Source of the DNA: Massariosphaeria phaeospora
Lineage: Eukaryota > Ascomycota > Dothideomycetes > Pleosporales
Assembly (NCBI GenBank): GCA_011032825.1
Contig: JAADJZ010000030.1
Location: 434,001 to 498,000 of the forward strand
Direction of reading: 5' to 3'
DNA length: 64,000 nucleotides
Below the pieces are notes generated by a model, which was not told the DNA's origin, made no database searches, and saw only the letters and a program-made list of their open reading frames with translations. The translations under genes and the position numbers were made by a program. Positions within the stretch are counted from its first letter, which is position 1; every line of letters begins with the position of its first letter. Positions 42,899 through 52,788 of this stretch are shown here, one piece after another.

Positions 42899-43408
42899 TG
42901 TTACAAACAAAAACAATACTAGGTATCGTAAACTAAGCAACAACGTAAAAAAGTTGTTAGAACTCGCAAGTTTGCAATATAAAAGTACGAAAACGCGCGA
43001 AGTAAAGTTAAGTTAGCAGTTACGTAACAGCGCTTAGTTTTAGCGAACTAAGCAAAACAGCGCTTAGTTTTAGCAAACTAAGTAGAACTACGCTTGGAGC
43101 GCTTAGTGTGCTTAAGCTAAGCACACTAAGCAAGCAAAGCAAAACGCTTTTAGCAAAGAATTATAGAACTATATAGATTAGCAGAATTTCTTTTACAATT
43201 TGAATTTTTTGTAGTTAACTCTTCTAAGTACATTTTATACATAAATTAGATTTATAAGCAACAAATTGTTACTTTGTTATTCTATTCAAAATAAAATTAA
43301 AATTGTTTTTTTGTTGTTATTTAGCTTTTTGAATATAGAACAATTTTTTAGGCAGAATTTTTAAGTCTAATAACTCGTACTTTTAGTAAAAAAACACTTT
43401 TAATAACA
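42899..43408 (+). repeat. 5' LTR of E2 (family A)
   Basis: 510 bp. U3 holds two copies of a 30-bp unit (CAGCGCTTAGTTTTAGC core, at 43,028 and 43,058) and further CTAAGC/GCTTAG inverted motifs. A TATATA box is at 43,170-43,175, and GTAGTTAAC (43,211-43,219) lies 36 nt downstream. Confidence 0.9.
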
Positions 43409-43409
43409 C

Positions 43410-43418
43410 GTTAACTAC
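43410..43418 (+). other. Putative self-priming site of E2
   Basis: GTTAACTAC begins two bases after the 5' LTR and is the reverse complement of GTAGTTAAC at 43,211-43,219 near the predicted transcript start in the LTR. This is the layout of Tf1-like self-priming. I do not recognise a tRNA-complementary site here. Confidence 0.5.
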
Positions 43419-46252
43419 TTTAGGTTTAAAACTAAAACAATATAGCAATACTTACAAGCTTACGTACAACAAGCAGCAGCGTTACTATACCTATAACAAA
43501 TCTAGCAACTATAATAGCAAAGCAAGCTAATTAAATACAGCAGCAAGCAAAATAGATTTAAAAACTATTAGCAGCAGTTACAAAGCTCTAAAGTAGAGTA
43601 AAAAAAAAGTTAGCAAAAGCACTCTCCCTAAAGAAATATAGCGAAAAAAAAAAAACTTAAAACTTTTTTTTACTAACGTTAACTTTTACTGCTGTTATTA
43701 TAGCAACAGCTTTTACATAAATTAAAACAAAATTTTAGCAGCAAAAATGCATATAAAAAACAACGCAGCAAAATAGTTTTAGCTATACGCTAAAAATTAC
43801 GTTACGCACGTAAAAAACGTAAAAAAAATAAAGCAAAACACGAAGCGCATTTTTAAAAACTAAAAGTTGTTTAAGCAAAAACTTTATATAATCTACAACA
43901 AAGTAAATAAAACACAATAAGCAATAAACTAACTTAAACTACTTAAGCAAAAAAGCTTAGCTAGCGAGTACACAATTAAATTTAAAAAGATTTAAGCTAA
44001 AGTAGATAATGTAGGAAAACGCAGCTTATGCAAGTTTTACTACGCAAAGTTAAAAAAACACGTAAAAAATAAAATTAGTTAAAACAAAAAACTAAAAAAA
44101 CTTAACGAGCTAATTAAAACTGCAGTATAAATTAACAACTAACTATAGCAACAATAGTAAAAACGCAAGTTTACTATTAAACTATACATACGCCTAGTAA
44201 CTACGATTAAAAAAACTTATTACTACAACTTAATAGATATTAACAGCGTTAAACAAATTTAGAACAACAAACTACTACAAAAGCAGTTTAACAAAAAAAA
44301 CGCTACTTTAACAAAGCAAAACTCTAAAAACAAGCTGTCTAAAAAAAAACGCTAAAAGCGTTACAATAATAAAGTATGTTTTTAATGCAGTAAAAATAAA
44401 CACTTTTGTAAAAACTACTTAGAAACACTATAAAAAGTAGCAGGCGCGCAAGCTGCTACTATTGCTATAGTTTAACTATAGCAAGTAGCTATACTATATC
44501 TAAAAATCTACAAAAAACTAGAAAACAAATAAGTTAAAGTTGAAAACTTAATAACAAAGAAATAGGCAAGCTAAAAAGCCAAGCTTACTTATCTACAAGC
44601 AAAAGCAATTACAAATTAACTTTAAAACTACGAGTACTAGATGTGCGATAAAAACACTTACATTGCATAGTACTGCAACTAAAAGTTCAAAAAACTGTAG
44701 ATTAAAAAACTACAAGAATAGAAAGCTGCAAACGCAGCAATAGCACAATAAAAACTAAAAAAAAAAAAAAAAAAGTTTGTAGATTAGAACAATTACGGAA
44801 ACCTACTTTAGCACTAGTGCAACAAAAAAAACTGCATGTACTACGCAAACAATAGAATTCTTGCGCAATAACAGCTAAAATTACTATTATACATTTTGCT
44901 TAAAGATAGTAAATGTATAGTAACAGAATGTTACGTACATAACTATAACAATTAGTTTAAAAACTATAGCAGCAGCTGCGCATAAGCGTAGTATTACAAT
45001 AAAAAGTATTAAACACACTAGTTTAGTAAGCATATTACAAAATAGTAGCTTATAAGTTTAAAAAACAAAGACTACTTAAAATGCAACAACGAATTATGCA
45101 TAGAAAACTACAATACGTGCTAAGCAGCACGCTAGCTTTTTTACACTTAAAAATGCGCGATCTATTAACTATAAAAATACGCAACTAAATAAAACTTTAA
45201 AAATTAAAACTATAGCAAACACTTATAGCTGTAAGAATGTTTTATTAACTAATGCAAATACTACAAACAATAGAACATTCTAAAAAAACAAGTTTTAAAA
45301 GCTTTTTTAGCAAAAAACTAGTAGGCTACTAAACTTATAGTTAGAATAGTATAAGTACTTTTAGCACAGCTGTACAAAGCGTGCAAAAAACGCAACTAAA
45401 ACAAAACTATATAAAAATAAAAGCAAAAGTTGCAAGCTAAAAGCTTACTGCACTACTTAATAGCAAAGCTACTTAAACATTAGTCTCTTTAAAATAAGTA
45501 AAAAAAAACAAGATACTTTATTAAGTTAAAAATAAACTAATACAAATAGTGTTAGCTAACAGATAACTACTTAAATATAAAAACAGTTTAATTAACTTAA
45601 AAACTTATAAAGTTAAATTAAAAGTTGCGAGCATTAGACATTGACAGTGTATTAATATTATAAACTTTAAAAGTTTTAACATGTATATTAAGTACAACTA
45701 GCTACAAAAACACAACTTTAATATTAATTAAAAAAACAAAACAATACATAGCTAAAAGCTTAGAAAAAAAGTCGCTGTAGTACAACAAAACAAATTAACA
45801 ATTTAAAGCTTACTTAAGAACAAAAGAATTAGTCTAATTTTACTTTACAAAATAGCAAGAATTTGTAAAAAAAACTTTTAGCAAATAAGCGTTATATAGA
45901 TACAACAAGTTGCACTTTTAAAAGTAAGCAAACTACAATTTAACTTTTTTAAAAAATAAAAAAAGAAGTTTAAAAACTTTTTTACTAAATACTAAGCAAG
46001 GTTTAAAAGTTTTTTTAAAAAAAACAAAAAGCACAACTTAGCAAACTACTAAAAATAAAATCATAAAATTATTTTAAAAAAAAAAACAAAACTGCGACTA
46101 AAACTAATGTATTTCTTAACTTATAACTAGCAAAAAAAATTAAAAAAATACATTTAAAAAAATATCTAGCGAGAATACATACGACTAAGCGAAAGCTTAA
46201 TAGCTTTACTAATATTATTCGTACTTAAGAAAAACAAAAAATTGAAACTATG
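43419..46252 (+). pseudogene. E2 gag and first part of pol (RIP-degraded)
   Basis: Plus-strand frames are riddled with TAA/TAG. A zinc knuckle is still readable near 44,625-44,690 (spacing C-X2-C-X4-H-X4-C, with the first Cys and the His changed to Tyr in RIP fashion), followed by a Lys/Ala-rich stretch. The start of RT is cut by E3 at 46,252. Confidence 0.75.
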
Positions 46253-46469
46253 TGTAAAGGCTGAGCGGACTTGGAAGAGTCTTTTATCAGGCTTAGGTTG
46301 GTTCTTAGGGATGAAGTGAGTTCGATGGACCAAGGGGGGTTGTATGGCGTTCAATACTAAGGCAGTAGCGGGCTTCGTTCTGCAAAGAGTATAGAAGTCA
46401 AAGTAAGAGTCAACTTGGGTAATTGAGATTGAAGACAACGACTGTAAGAGTGCGTTGTCTCTCGTAGTC

Positions 46470-46475
46470 TATATA
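46470..46475 (-). promoter_or_regulatory. TATA box in the 3' LTR of E3
   Basis: TATATA on the minus strand in the context AAGTATATAGACT, between the palindrome array and the predicted R start. The 5' LTR copy is at 52,570-52,575. Confidence 0.6.
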
Positions 46476-46502
46476 CTTAGAGAATGTCCTTTGCTCATTC
46501 TT

Positions 46503-46593
46503 GAGCGCTCACTATTGAGCAGTGCTCGTTGCTGAGCGCTCACCATTGAGCGCGCTCATTCTTGAGCGCTCATTAGTGAGCGGTCACGTGACC
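46503..46593. promoter_or_regulatory. Phased palindrome array in E3 U3
   Basis: Five inverted repeats of the form GAGC(N0-3)GCTC have centres near 46,506, 46,522, 46,537, 46,552 and 46,567, that is every 15-16 bp. The three identical GAGCGCTC copies are 30-31 bp apart. The 12-bp palindrome GGTCACGTGACC (46,582-46,593) follows. On the minus strand the array lies just upstream of the TATA box at 46,470-46,475. The same array is in the other LTR (about 52,603-52,693) with one G-to-A change. Confidence 0.85.
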
Positions 46594-46683
46594 GAGGTTC
46601 GGTCAGCTTGCTGTGTGACCCTATTGGTGGCTTATAACCCGGGCGCTTCGCGCTGAGCCTGGTTGTAATACTGGATCGTAACA

Positions 46684-46698
46684 TCATCCTCTCTCTCT
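46684..46698 (-). other. Polypurine tract of E3
   Basis: On the minus strand AGAGAGAGAGGATGA immediately precedes the 3' LTR (which begins TGTTACG). This is the expected primer for plus-strand DNA synthesis. Confidence 0.8.
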
Positions 46699-46782
46699 AA
46701 TGATTCGTCCTCGAATTGTGGGGGCCGCTTATTTCGTACAAGTAGCCGGAGTTACCTCGCATCTAGCTGGTAGCAACTTGCG

Positions 46783-47292
46783 ATGTCTTCGTCAACTCAT
46801 CGTCGCCTTCGTCTTAGCTCTGAAATCCGTCAAGCTAATACACTCGCCGAAATCGCTTGTAATCATTGTTTCCTGCAAGGCCTGGATTGTTTTGTTATGC
46901 TGGATTCCCGTTTGAAGTGCGCCGAGTGCACGCGTCTGGGTCGGGCGTGTGTCAACATGTCGTGGGAGTCGTTGGATCGTACTCGTGAGGAGTATAGAAA
47001 GAAAGTGGATAAAGATGAGAAATTGTTGGCAGAGGTGATAAATCGTCTGCTGCAAAATAAGAAGATTCTGAAACAGGCAGAAAAGCGGGCGCGCAAGAAG
47101 ACTCTTTGTCTTGCGTCAGAGATGGAAGCGTCGGGCGAAACCGAGCCGGCGGAGGAAATTGACTGTCCTGCGGCGTCGATTGGGATGGAGTTTTCGCCTG
47201 CGATGTGGGCTACGATGGGCCTGATCGATTCTTCCGTTGCTGGTCATGGTGTTCCTATCGATACCGTGCTAGGATCTGGTGGCAGTTCGTAA
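46783..47292 (+). CDS. Antisense zinc-cluster (Zn2Cys6-like) protein carried by E3
   Basis: Intact 169-residue ORF on the strand opposite to E3 gag-pol, starting 99 bp inside the 3' LTR and overlapping the pol end tail to tail by about 38 bp. Cys26, 29, 36, 46, 49 and 56 have spacing C-X2-C-X6-C-X9-C-X2-C-X6-C, as in Gal4-type Zn2Cys6 DNA-binding domains (CNHC, then KCAEC). Residues about 60-105 form a highly charged helix (SWESLDRTREEYRKKVDKDE, then LAEVINRLLQNKKILKQAEK), as expected of a dimerising coiled coil. The rest is acidic and short, without the large fungal middle-homology region. A TTATAA element on the plus strand (46,631-46,637) in the LTR could drive it. Function is unknown; DNA binding to the LTR is inference. 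Basic residues between the third and fourth Cys are few, so a protein-binding zinc finger is an alternative. Confidence 0.75.
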   Translation: MSSSTHRRLRLSSEIRQANTLAEIACNHCFLQGLDCFVMLDSRLKCAECTRLGRACVNMSWESLDRTREEYRKKVDKDEKLLAEVINRLLQNKKILKQAEKRARKKTLCLASEMEASGETEPAEEIDCPAASIGMEFSPAMWATMGLIDSSVAGHGVPIDTVLGSGGSS

Positions 47293-50200
47293 GGTTCGTG
47301 TCTGGTTCCCATGTGTTCTCGCTGTCTGGGTAACCTAACTACTTGACTAGGTATTCTTCCTAGTTATCTATGACTCGGTGTGCGATAATCTTTTTGACTT
47401 CGAATTCGTCTTCTTCTTCGGTTTCGTAGCGAAAGGTTCGCTGGAGTGGCGTTTGTGGGTCAGCTGGTTCCAACAAGGATATGTGGAATACTAGGTAGGT
47501 CTTTGCGTCTTTGGGCAAGTCTAATTTGTAATTGACTAGGCTTCGTTGCTCTGATATCAAAAATGGTCCGACTTTGACGTTGTCTAGACCCTTGCTTGGT
47601 CGTTTGGTGCGCAAATTCTTTGTAAGGAGATAAACTCTATCCCCCCTCTTTAGCTAAGGTGCCATTTTTCGTTTTCGGTTGACATATGAGATGCTTTGGC
47701 GTTGTGCTATCTCGAGTTTACTTCGTAGTAACTTATGTACTTCTTTGAGGTCCTCTACTGCTCTTGTAGCAGTCTTGGCTTTCGCGCCTGGAAGCGTTCT
47801 TTCAAAGAGATGTAGGTGTTTCTCGTGATTTGCGTAGTAAAGTGTCTGTCCTGTAGACTCCGACAACTTGTTGTTATACGCTAACTGTGCTATTGGTAGA
47901 AGCTCTACCCAATTGGTTTGTCGTTCGTTGCTGTATATCCTTAGATATGTCTTCATAGTTCGATTCGTTCTTTCTGTTTGCCCGTCTGTTTGTGGATAAT
48001 ATGCTGTCGATAGCTTGCGTTTCGTTTCAATTGCGGCTAACAGAGTCGTCTAGTAGTTCGATGTGAAGAGCTTGTCTCTGTTACTAATAATTGATTTGGG
48101 TATCCCATAGTATCTGATAAGTTGATCTAGGAGAATGAATCCTAGTTGTTGCGCAGTGTACGTGTTCTTGAAAGGTATCATTTCCGCGTATTTAGTAAAT
48201 CGGTCGACTATAACCATAATAGCGTTGTAGGCTATTCCTGTAGCAGGGTCCTTTGACAAAGGCAATTCTGTTACGAAATCCATAGAGATATCAGTCCAAG
48301 GCTCATCTGGTAGCTCTAGGGCCTGCATTTCTCCGTATTGTGCGTAGGTACTGTGTTTGTTTTTCTAGCAGTCTGCACATTTTTTGACGATTGCAGTGAC
48401 CTTGTCTTTCATTCCGCTAAACTCGTAGTTTCGTTTGATGAGTTCCATCGTTCTTGTGATTCCAAGGTAACCGTGAACTAGGTCATCGTGATGTTGTTGT
48501 ATAATTGCTTCTTGCAATTCTTCTGGAACTGTAATTGTAGTCTTTAAGAGTACGTTCAGCGTTCTAGCTGGTCCTAGTGATCCGTCTTGGTTGACCTTAA
48601 GTATCGCGGTGTCGATAATTTCTTTTGTTCCGGTGATATCATGTCTTCGGCTGAGAGCGTTGGCTCTGCCGTTGTCTTTTCCTAGTGTGTACACGATCTT
48701 GAACTTGTACTGGCCTAGCATTTCTGACCATCTAACCTGCCTTCGGTTGAGTACTTTGGTGGTCGTGAAATTGACTAAGTTCTTGTGATCCGTGAATATC
48801 GTGAGTTCCGAGCAGCTTTCTGCGTATACTCTCCAATGCTGTAAGCATGCAACAATAGCTAGCAGCTCTTTGTCGTGCACGTCGTATCGTTCTTCAGGTC
48901 CTAAGAACTTGCGTGAGTAGTAAGCGATAGGGTGCCATTTGCTTTCGTGCAATTGGCTGGCACATCCTCCTAGCGCGAGATCCGACGCATCGGTCTCAAA
49001 GCGTAGGAGTTGTCCTGCTTGAAATATCCGGAAGCATGGTGAACTAATGCTTGCGTTCTTGAGCTGTTGGAAAGCTTCTTCTGCTTCCTTGCTCCATGCG
49101 AAGGCTGTATCCTTTCGCGTAAGCTTTGTCAAAGGTATGGCAATTTTCAAGTAATCCTTAATGAACTGTCGATTAAAGTTCAGAAACCCTAAGAAGGATT
49201 GTATTTCCTTGACGTTCTTAGGTTGTGGCCATTCCTTGACTACCTTGATCTTGTCTTCGCTCATACGTACTCCGTCCGCTCCTACTACGTATCCGAGAAA
49301 TGCGACTTCGCGCTTGTGAAATTCGCACTTCTCTAGTTTGAGTCGGAGGTTGAATTTGTCGAGGCACCTTAGCACCGTTTTGACATGTTCAACATGGTTC
49401 TCTTGAGTTTCAGAATAGATGAGGATGTCGTCTAGATAGGCGACGACAAAGATATCTAAGTGCATTCTCAACACGTTGTTGATAAGCTCTTGAAAGGTTG
49501 CTAGGGCATTCGTGAGCCCAAATGGCATGACAGTGTATTCGTAATGTCCGTATCTCGTTCAGAACGCTGTCTTCTATTCTTCACCTTTCTTGATTCTGAT
49601 AAGGTGGTAACCATCTCGTAGGTCGAGCGCTGTGAAGACCTTTGCGTAGGATAATCAATCCCGTAATTCTGTAATATTCGGTAGAGGGTATCGATTCTTG
49701 ACCGTAATGTCGTTGAGCCTTCGAAAGTCAACGCATAGTCGTAGTACGCCGTTCTTCTTTGGTACGAAGATAATCAGGTATCCTGCAGGTAACTGTGATA
49801 GTCGTATGTAACCTTTCTTTAGGTTATCTCTAATGTAATCGCGAAGTGTGCCTAACTTTTTTTCCGATAGTCCGTATATTGGGCCGAAAGTCAGTTGCTT
49901 TCCTTCTTGTAAGACGATCTCGTGGTCCCAAAGTTTGTGTTCTGGTAATGCTTCTGCATCTACCACTTCCCGAAAGAGATGTCTAAACTCTTTGTACTCG
50001 TAGGGTATTCCTGAAAGTGCGCTGATTTCTTTCTTTACTCTAACTTGTTGATCCGAGGGCTCTGAGTTGGTATCTGTTGAGTTGGACTCTTGTGTTCTAA
50101 GGCCGTCCTTTGTCGATGCAATCACGTTGATTGTCCTCTTATCTGCTATCAAACTCTGCCGATGCGCAGGCATAGTGTTAGGAGCGCTGTTCCTGCAACA

Positions 50201-52335
50201 CTCTAGTGAAAGCGTGTTTTTCCTCTAGTCGATCTAGGGATTATGCTTTCTTAACCAAGAAAGTCCTAAAATGATGTCGTGGATAGCTAGTCCAAAGACG
50301 TTGAAGGCTAACTTCTCTTGGTGTCGTCCGATGTGCAATGGTACGTTACTTATCTCGTGCGTAACTACCGGTTGCGCCCGTATAGGCTGTCCGTCGGCAC
50401 TAGCAAGTAGATAGGGCTGTTGTTTCTTTAGTAGTTGTAGACCGGCTACAAACACTGCTCGAGCGGAAACAAAGTTATCCTGTGCTCCTGTGTCGATCAA
50501 GGCTTTCATTGGGTAACCGTTAAGCTTTACTAAGAGCTTAATCTGTTCCGCCAGGTTGATTACGTTAATCTGTCTAACTCTAGGGTTAGGCGTCGCTGGC
50601 CTAAAAAAGAATCCGTACCGAATCCGTTGGCTTTTTTGAAAGTCCAATGCTGTGCGCAGTCAGGGTGTAGGCAGGTCTGCTATTGAGCCTAAGTGCAGTT
50701 GCTATTCACAAGCATTTGCATTGCGAGTAGTTCCGCTGGGTCGTCTTTCCTAAGGAAGTGTGGTATGTCGCGTTTGTCCCATAGGTAGTGTTCGCAAGTG
50801 TCGTTCTTGCAGTCAAACCACTTCCAAGGGCAGGATTGGCCTTTCTTCTTAGGGAACCATCCCGTGCCTTGCTTGTCTGAGTAGTGGGTAAGACAGTGAT
50901 CGTGAAAGCACACTGTCCATGACATTTTCGCGTGTTCTGGATTTCGGTAGTCTAGGTAGTACTGTGGTCTGTAGGAGTTCGCGTCCTTGCGGTTACTCCT
51001 AAAGCTTCGTCGAGATTCTCTCGCTGCTTTATCGTGCCAGTGTTCCTCAGTGGCCGATTCGTTTAGATCCAAAAGTAGGATGTTTTCTTCAGGGCGTCTT
51101 GCCTTCTTGAGCTCCTGGTAGATTCCTTGTTTGTCTTCCTCTGTGAGCCATTGGTCGGGCTCGTCAAGATATCTCTACACTGCTTCGTCATAGTCGGGTA
51201 CATCGTCTCGGGGCAGGGTGTCGGATTGATAGATTCTCCGTACCCGTTCTTCCCTAATGATCTGGTCTCGATGTTCCGTGGTATTTGGTGGGTTTGGTTG
51301 CTCGTCTAGTGACTCGTATTCTTTATCTATCGAAGAGTCGGTATCGTCACAGAGCAATCTTCCTTCAGCTAAACCTGTCCCCTTAGGCGACTGTTCTCTC
51401 TGATTCTTGACATCTATAAAGGTGATTACCTCCCATTCTTCATCAATACCACTCGTGGTATTGGACAGTACGTTCAACTGTCGAACAACTTTGTTCTTCT
51501 GGTGACAGTTGCTGGAGATGTGGCCTGGTTTGCCACAATTATAGCAGGTCCTTGTTTCCTTGCTATACTTCGATCGTTCGTTGATCGGTTTGCCTTTGTT
51601 GAGGTTGTCGAGGTGCATAGGTTCGTATCCTTGAGCTAAGTTGTATACGCCTGCTGGGCGCGAGTGTTGGGTTCGCACTCGACGCTGGCTAGTGTTGAGT
51701 GTATGACTCCTGTTGCTCTTTGGTGCGTGGAACCTTGCTTCGGCTCGCGTTTCGATTGCGAGTTCGTACAACTCATTGTCGAGGCGGATCGATTCTTCGA
51801 TTAGGTCGTCCAAGGTGTCTGTGGCTGCTCCAGAGCGCATCAGTTCTGCCTTGACGTTATCTTTCAGCCCTTGCTTGTACATGCGCATGAGTGCTTTGTC
51901 GTTCCAGTCAGTCTGGATGGAGTACTGTTGAAACAGGTTGGCGTAGTCTCTGGCCGACTTGGTCTGGCGCATTCGTTGGATAGTTCTTTCTGCGATAGCG
52001 GGTTCGTTGGCGATCGCATAGGATTGTCGCAGCTTGTCTTTGAACACAGCGCGATCTTCGAACATGCGTGTAATCATGTCTTCGTCGTTGTCGCTATCCA
52101 GGTACTTCTTCAAGTAGGGTTGGACCCACTTGAGGGCTGTCCCTCTCATGTAGGAAGCCATCAGAGATGCCTTGTCGACGTCGTCGACATGGTCATCTTC
52201 AAACTTGAAGAAGAGGTCGAACTGGAGTAACCAGTCCTCTAGCTTCAAGCGATCCCCATAGTAGAGGTCGGGCTTCGCTACCTTCGTACCGCCGGTGCGG
52301 GTATGAGGAGAGGTGGTCATCGAGGTATCACTCAT
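47255..52335 (-). pseudogene. E3 gag-pol, interrupted by RIP-type stops
   Basis: Minus-strand polyprotein from ATG 52,335 to TAG 47,255-47,257. In order: gag with CYNCGKPGHISSNC knuckle (about 51,507-51,549); a second Cys/His-rich patch (about 50,800-50,930); protease (ALIDTGAQDN, about 50,480); RT with YLDD (about 49,430-49,445); RNase H (FETDASDLALGG); integrase HHCC zinc finger (about 48,365-48,500) and core; GPY/F-like region; chromodomain (EEYLVK, LGYPDSENTWEP). Nonsense codons lie at 51,175, 50,689, 50,234, 49,655, about 49,563-49,577, 48,365, 48,050, 47,654, 47,360 and 47,339. Many fit CAG or TGG to TAG (CpA to TpA on one strand). The integrase Asp expected before Arg-Asp-Lys-Leu-Phe is Asn (codon 48,080-48,082), also RIP-type. 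The element should be unable to move by itself. Confidence 0.92.
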
Positions 52336-52342
52336 CTTGGAG

Positions 52343-52351
52343 GTCTTCAAT
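52343..52351 (-). other. Putative self-priming site of E3
   Basis: On the minus strand ATTGAAGAC starts one base after the 5' LTR. Its exact reverse complement GTCTTCAAT lies at 52,536-52,528 in the LTR, about 35 nt downstream of the TATATA box, where the transcript should begin. This matches Tf1-like self-priming; I see no tRNA-type primer site. Confidence 0.55.
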
Positions 52352-52352
52352 A

Positions 52353-52783
52353 TGTAAAGGCTGAGCGGACTTGGAAGAGTCTTTTATCAGGCTTAGGTTG
52401 GTTCTTAGGGATGAAGTGAGTTCGATGGACCAAGGGGGGTTGTATGGCGTTCAATACTAAGGCAGTAGCGAGCTTCGTTCTGCAAAGAGTATAAAAGTCA
52501 AAGTAAGAGTCAACTTGGGTAATTGAGATTGAAGACAACGACTGTAAGAGTGCGTTGTCTCTCGTAGTCTATATACTTAGAGAATGTCCTTTGCTCATTC
52601 TTGAGCGCTCACTATTGAGCAGTGCTCGTTGCTAAGCGCTCACCATTGAGCGCGCTCATTCTTGAGCGCTCATTAGTGAGCGGTCACGTGACCGAGGTTC
52701 AGTCAGCTTGCTGTGTGACCCTATTGGTGGCTTATAACCCGAGCGCTTCGCGCTGGGCCTAGTTGTAATACTGGATCGTAACA
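52353..52783 (-). repeat. 5' LTR of E3
   Basis: 431 bp, TGTTACG to CTTTACA on the minus strand. It carries the TATA box (52,570-52,575), the palindrome array (about 52,603-52,693) and the GGTCACGTGACC palindrome. Confidence 0.95.
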
Positions 52784-52788
52784 CTATG

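Larger units (their letters stand above)
46253..46683 (-). repeat. 3' LTR of E3
   Basis: 431 bp, same length as the other LTR, with seven differences that are all G/A transitions (about 98% identity). In the minus sense it runs U3 (46,683 down to about 46,440), R and U5. Confidence 0.95.
46253..52783 (-). mobile_element. E3: young chromovirus (Ty3/Gypsy) with antisense zinc-cluster ORF
   Basis: 6,531 bp, flanked by the 5-bp duplication CTATG, inserted in E2 pol. LTRs of 431 bp at 46253-46683 and 52353-52783. In minus-strand order: 5' LTR, self-complementary priming site, gag with CCHC knuckle, protease, RT, RNase H, integrase, chromodomain, antisense ORF, purine tract, 3' LTR. Composition is gene-like, unlike the surroundings. 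It carries only light RIP-type damage, so it arrived after E1 and E2 were mutated. gag-pol is broken by a dozen or so nonsense codons; the antisense ORF is not broken. Confidence 0.95.

Noticed and set aside
37477..43408. The LTRs at 37,477 and 42,899 as the two ends of one element
   Set aside because: They are in opposite orientation. The correct pairs are 37,477 with 57,839 (both minus, 501 bp) and 42,899 with 56,074 (both plus, 510 bp), supported by the TGTAG duplication.
46700..46915. 71-codon plus-strand frame overlapping the antisense zinc-cluster ORF
   Set aside because: It is in another frame, starts in the LTR-adjacent tract and has no Cys pattern; shadow of the real ORF.
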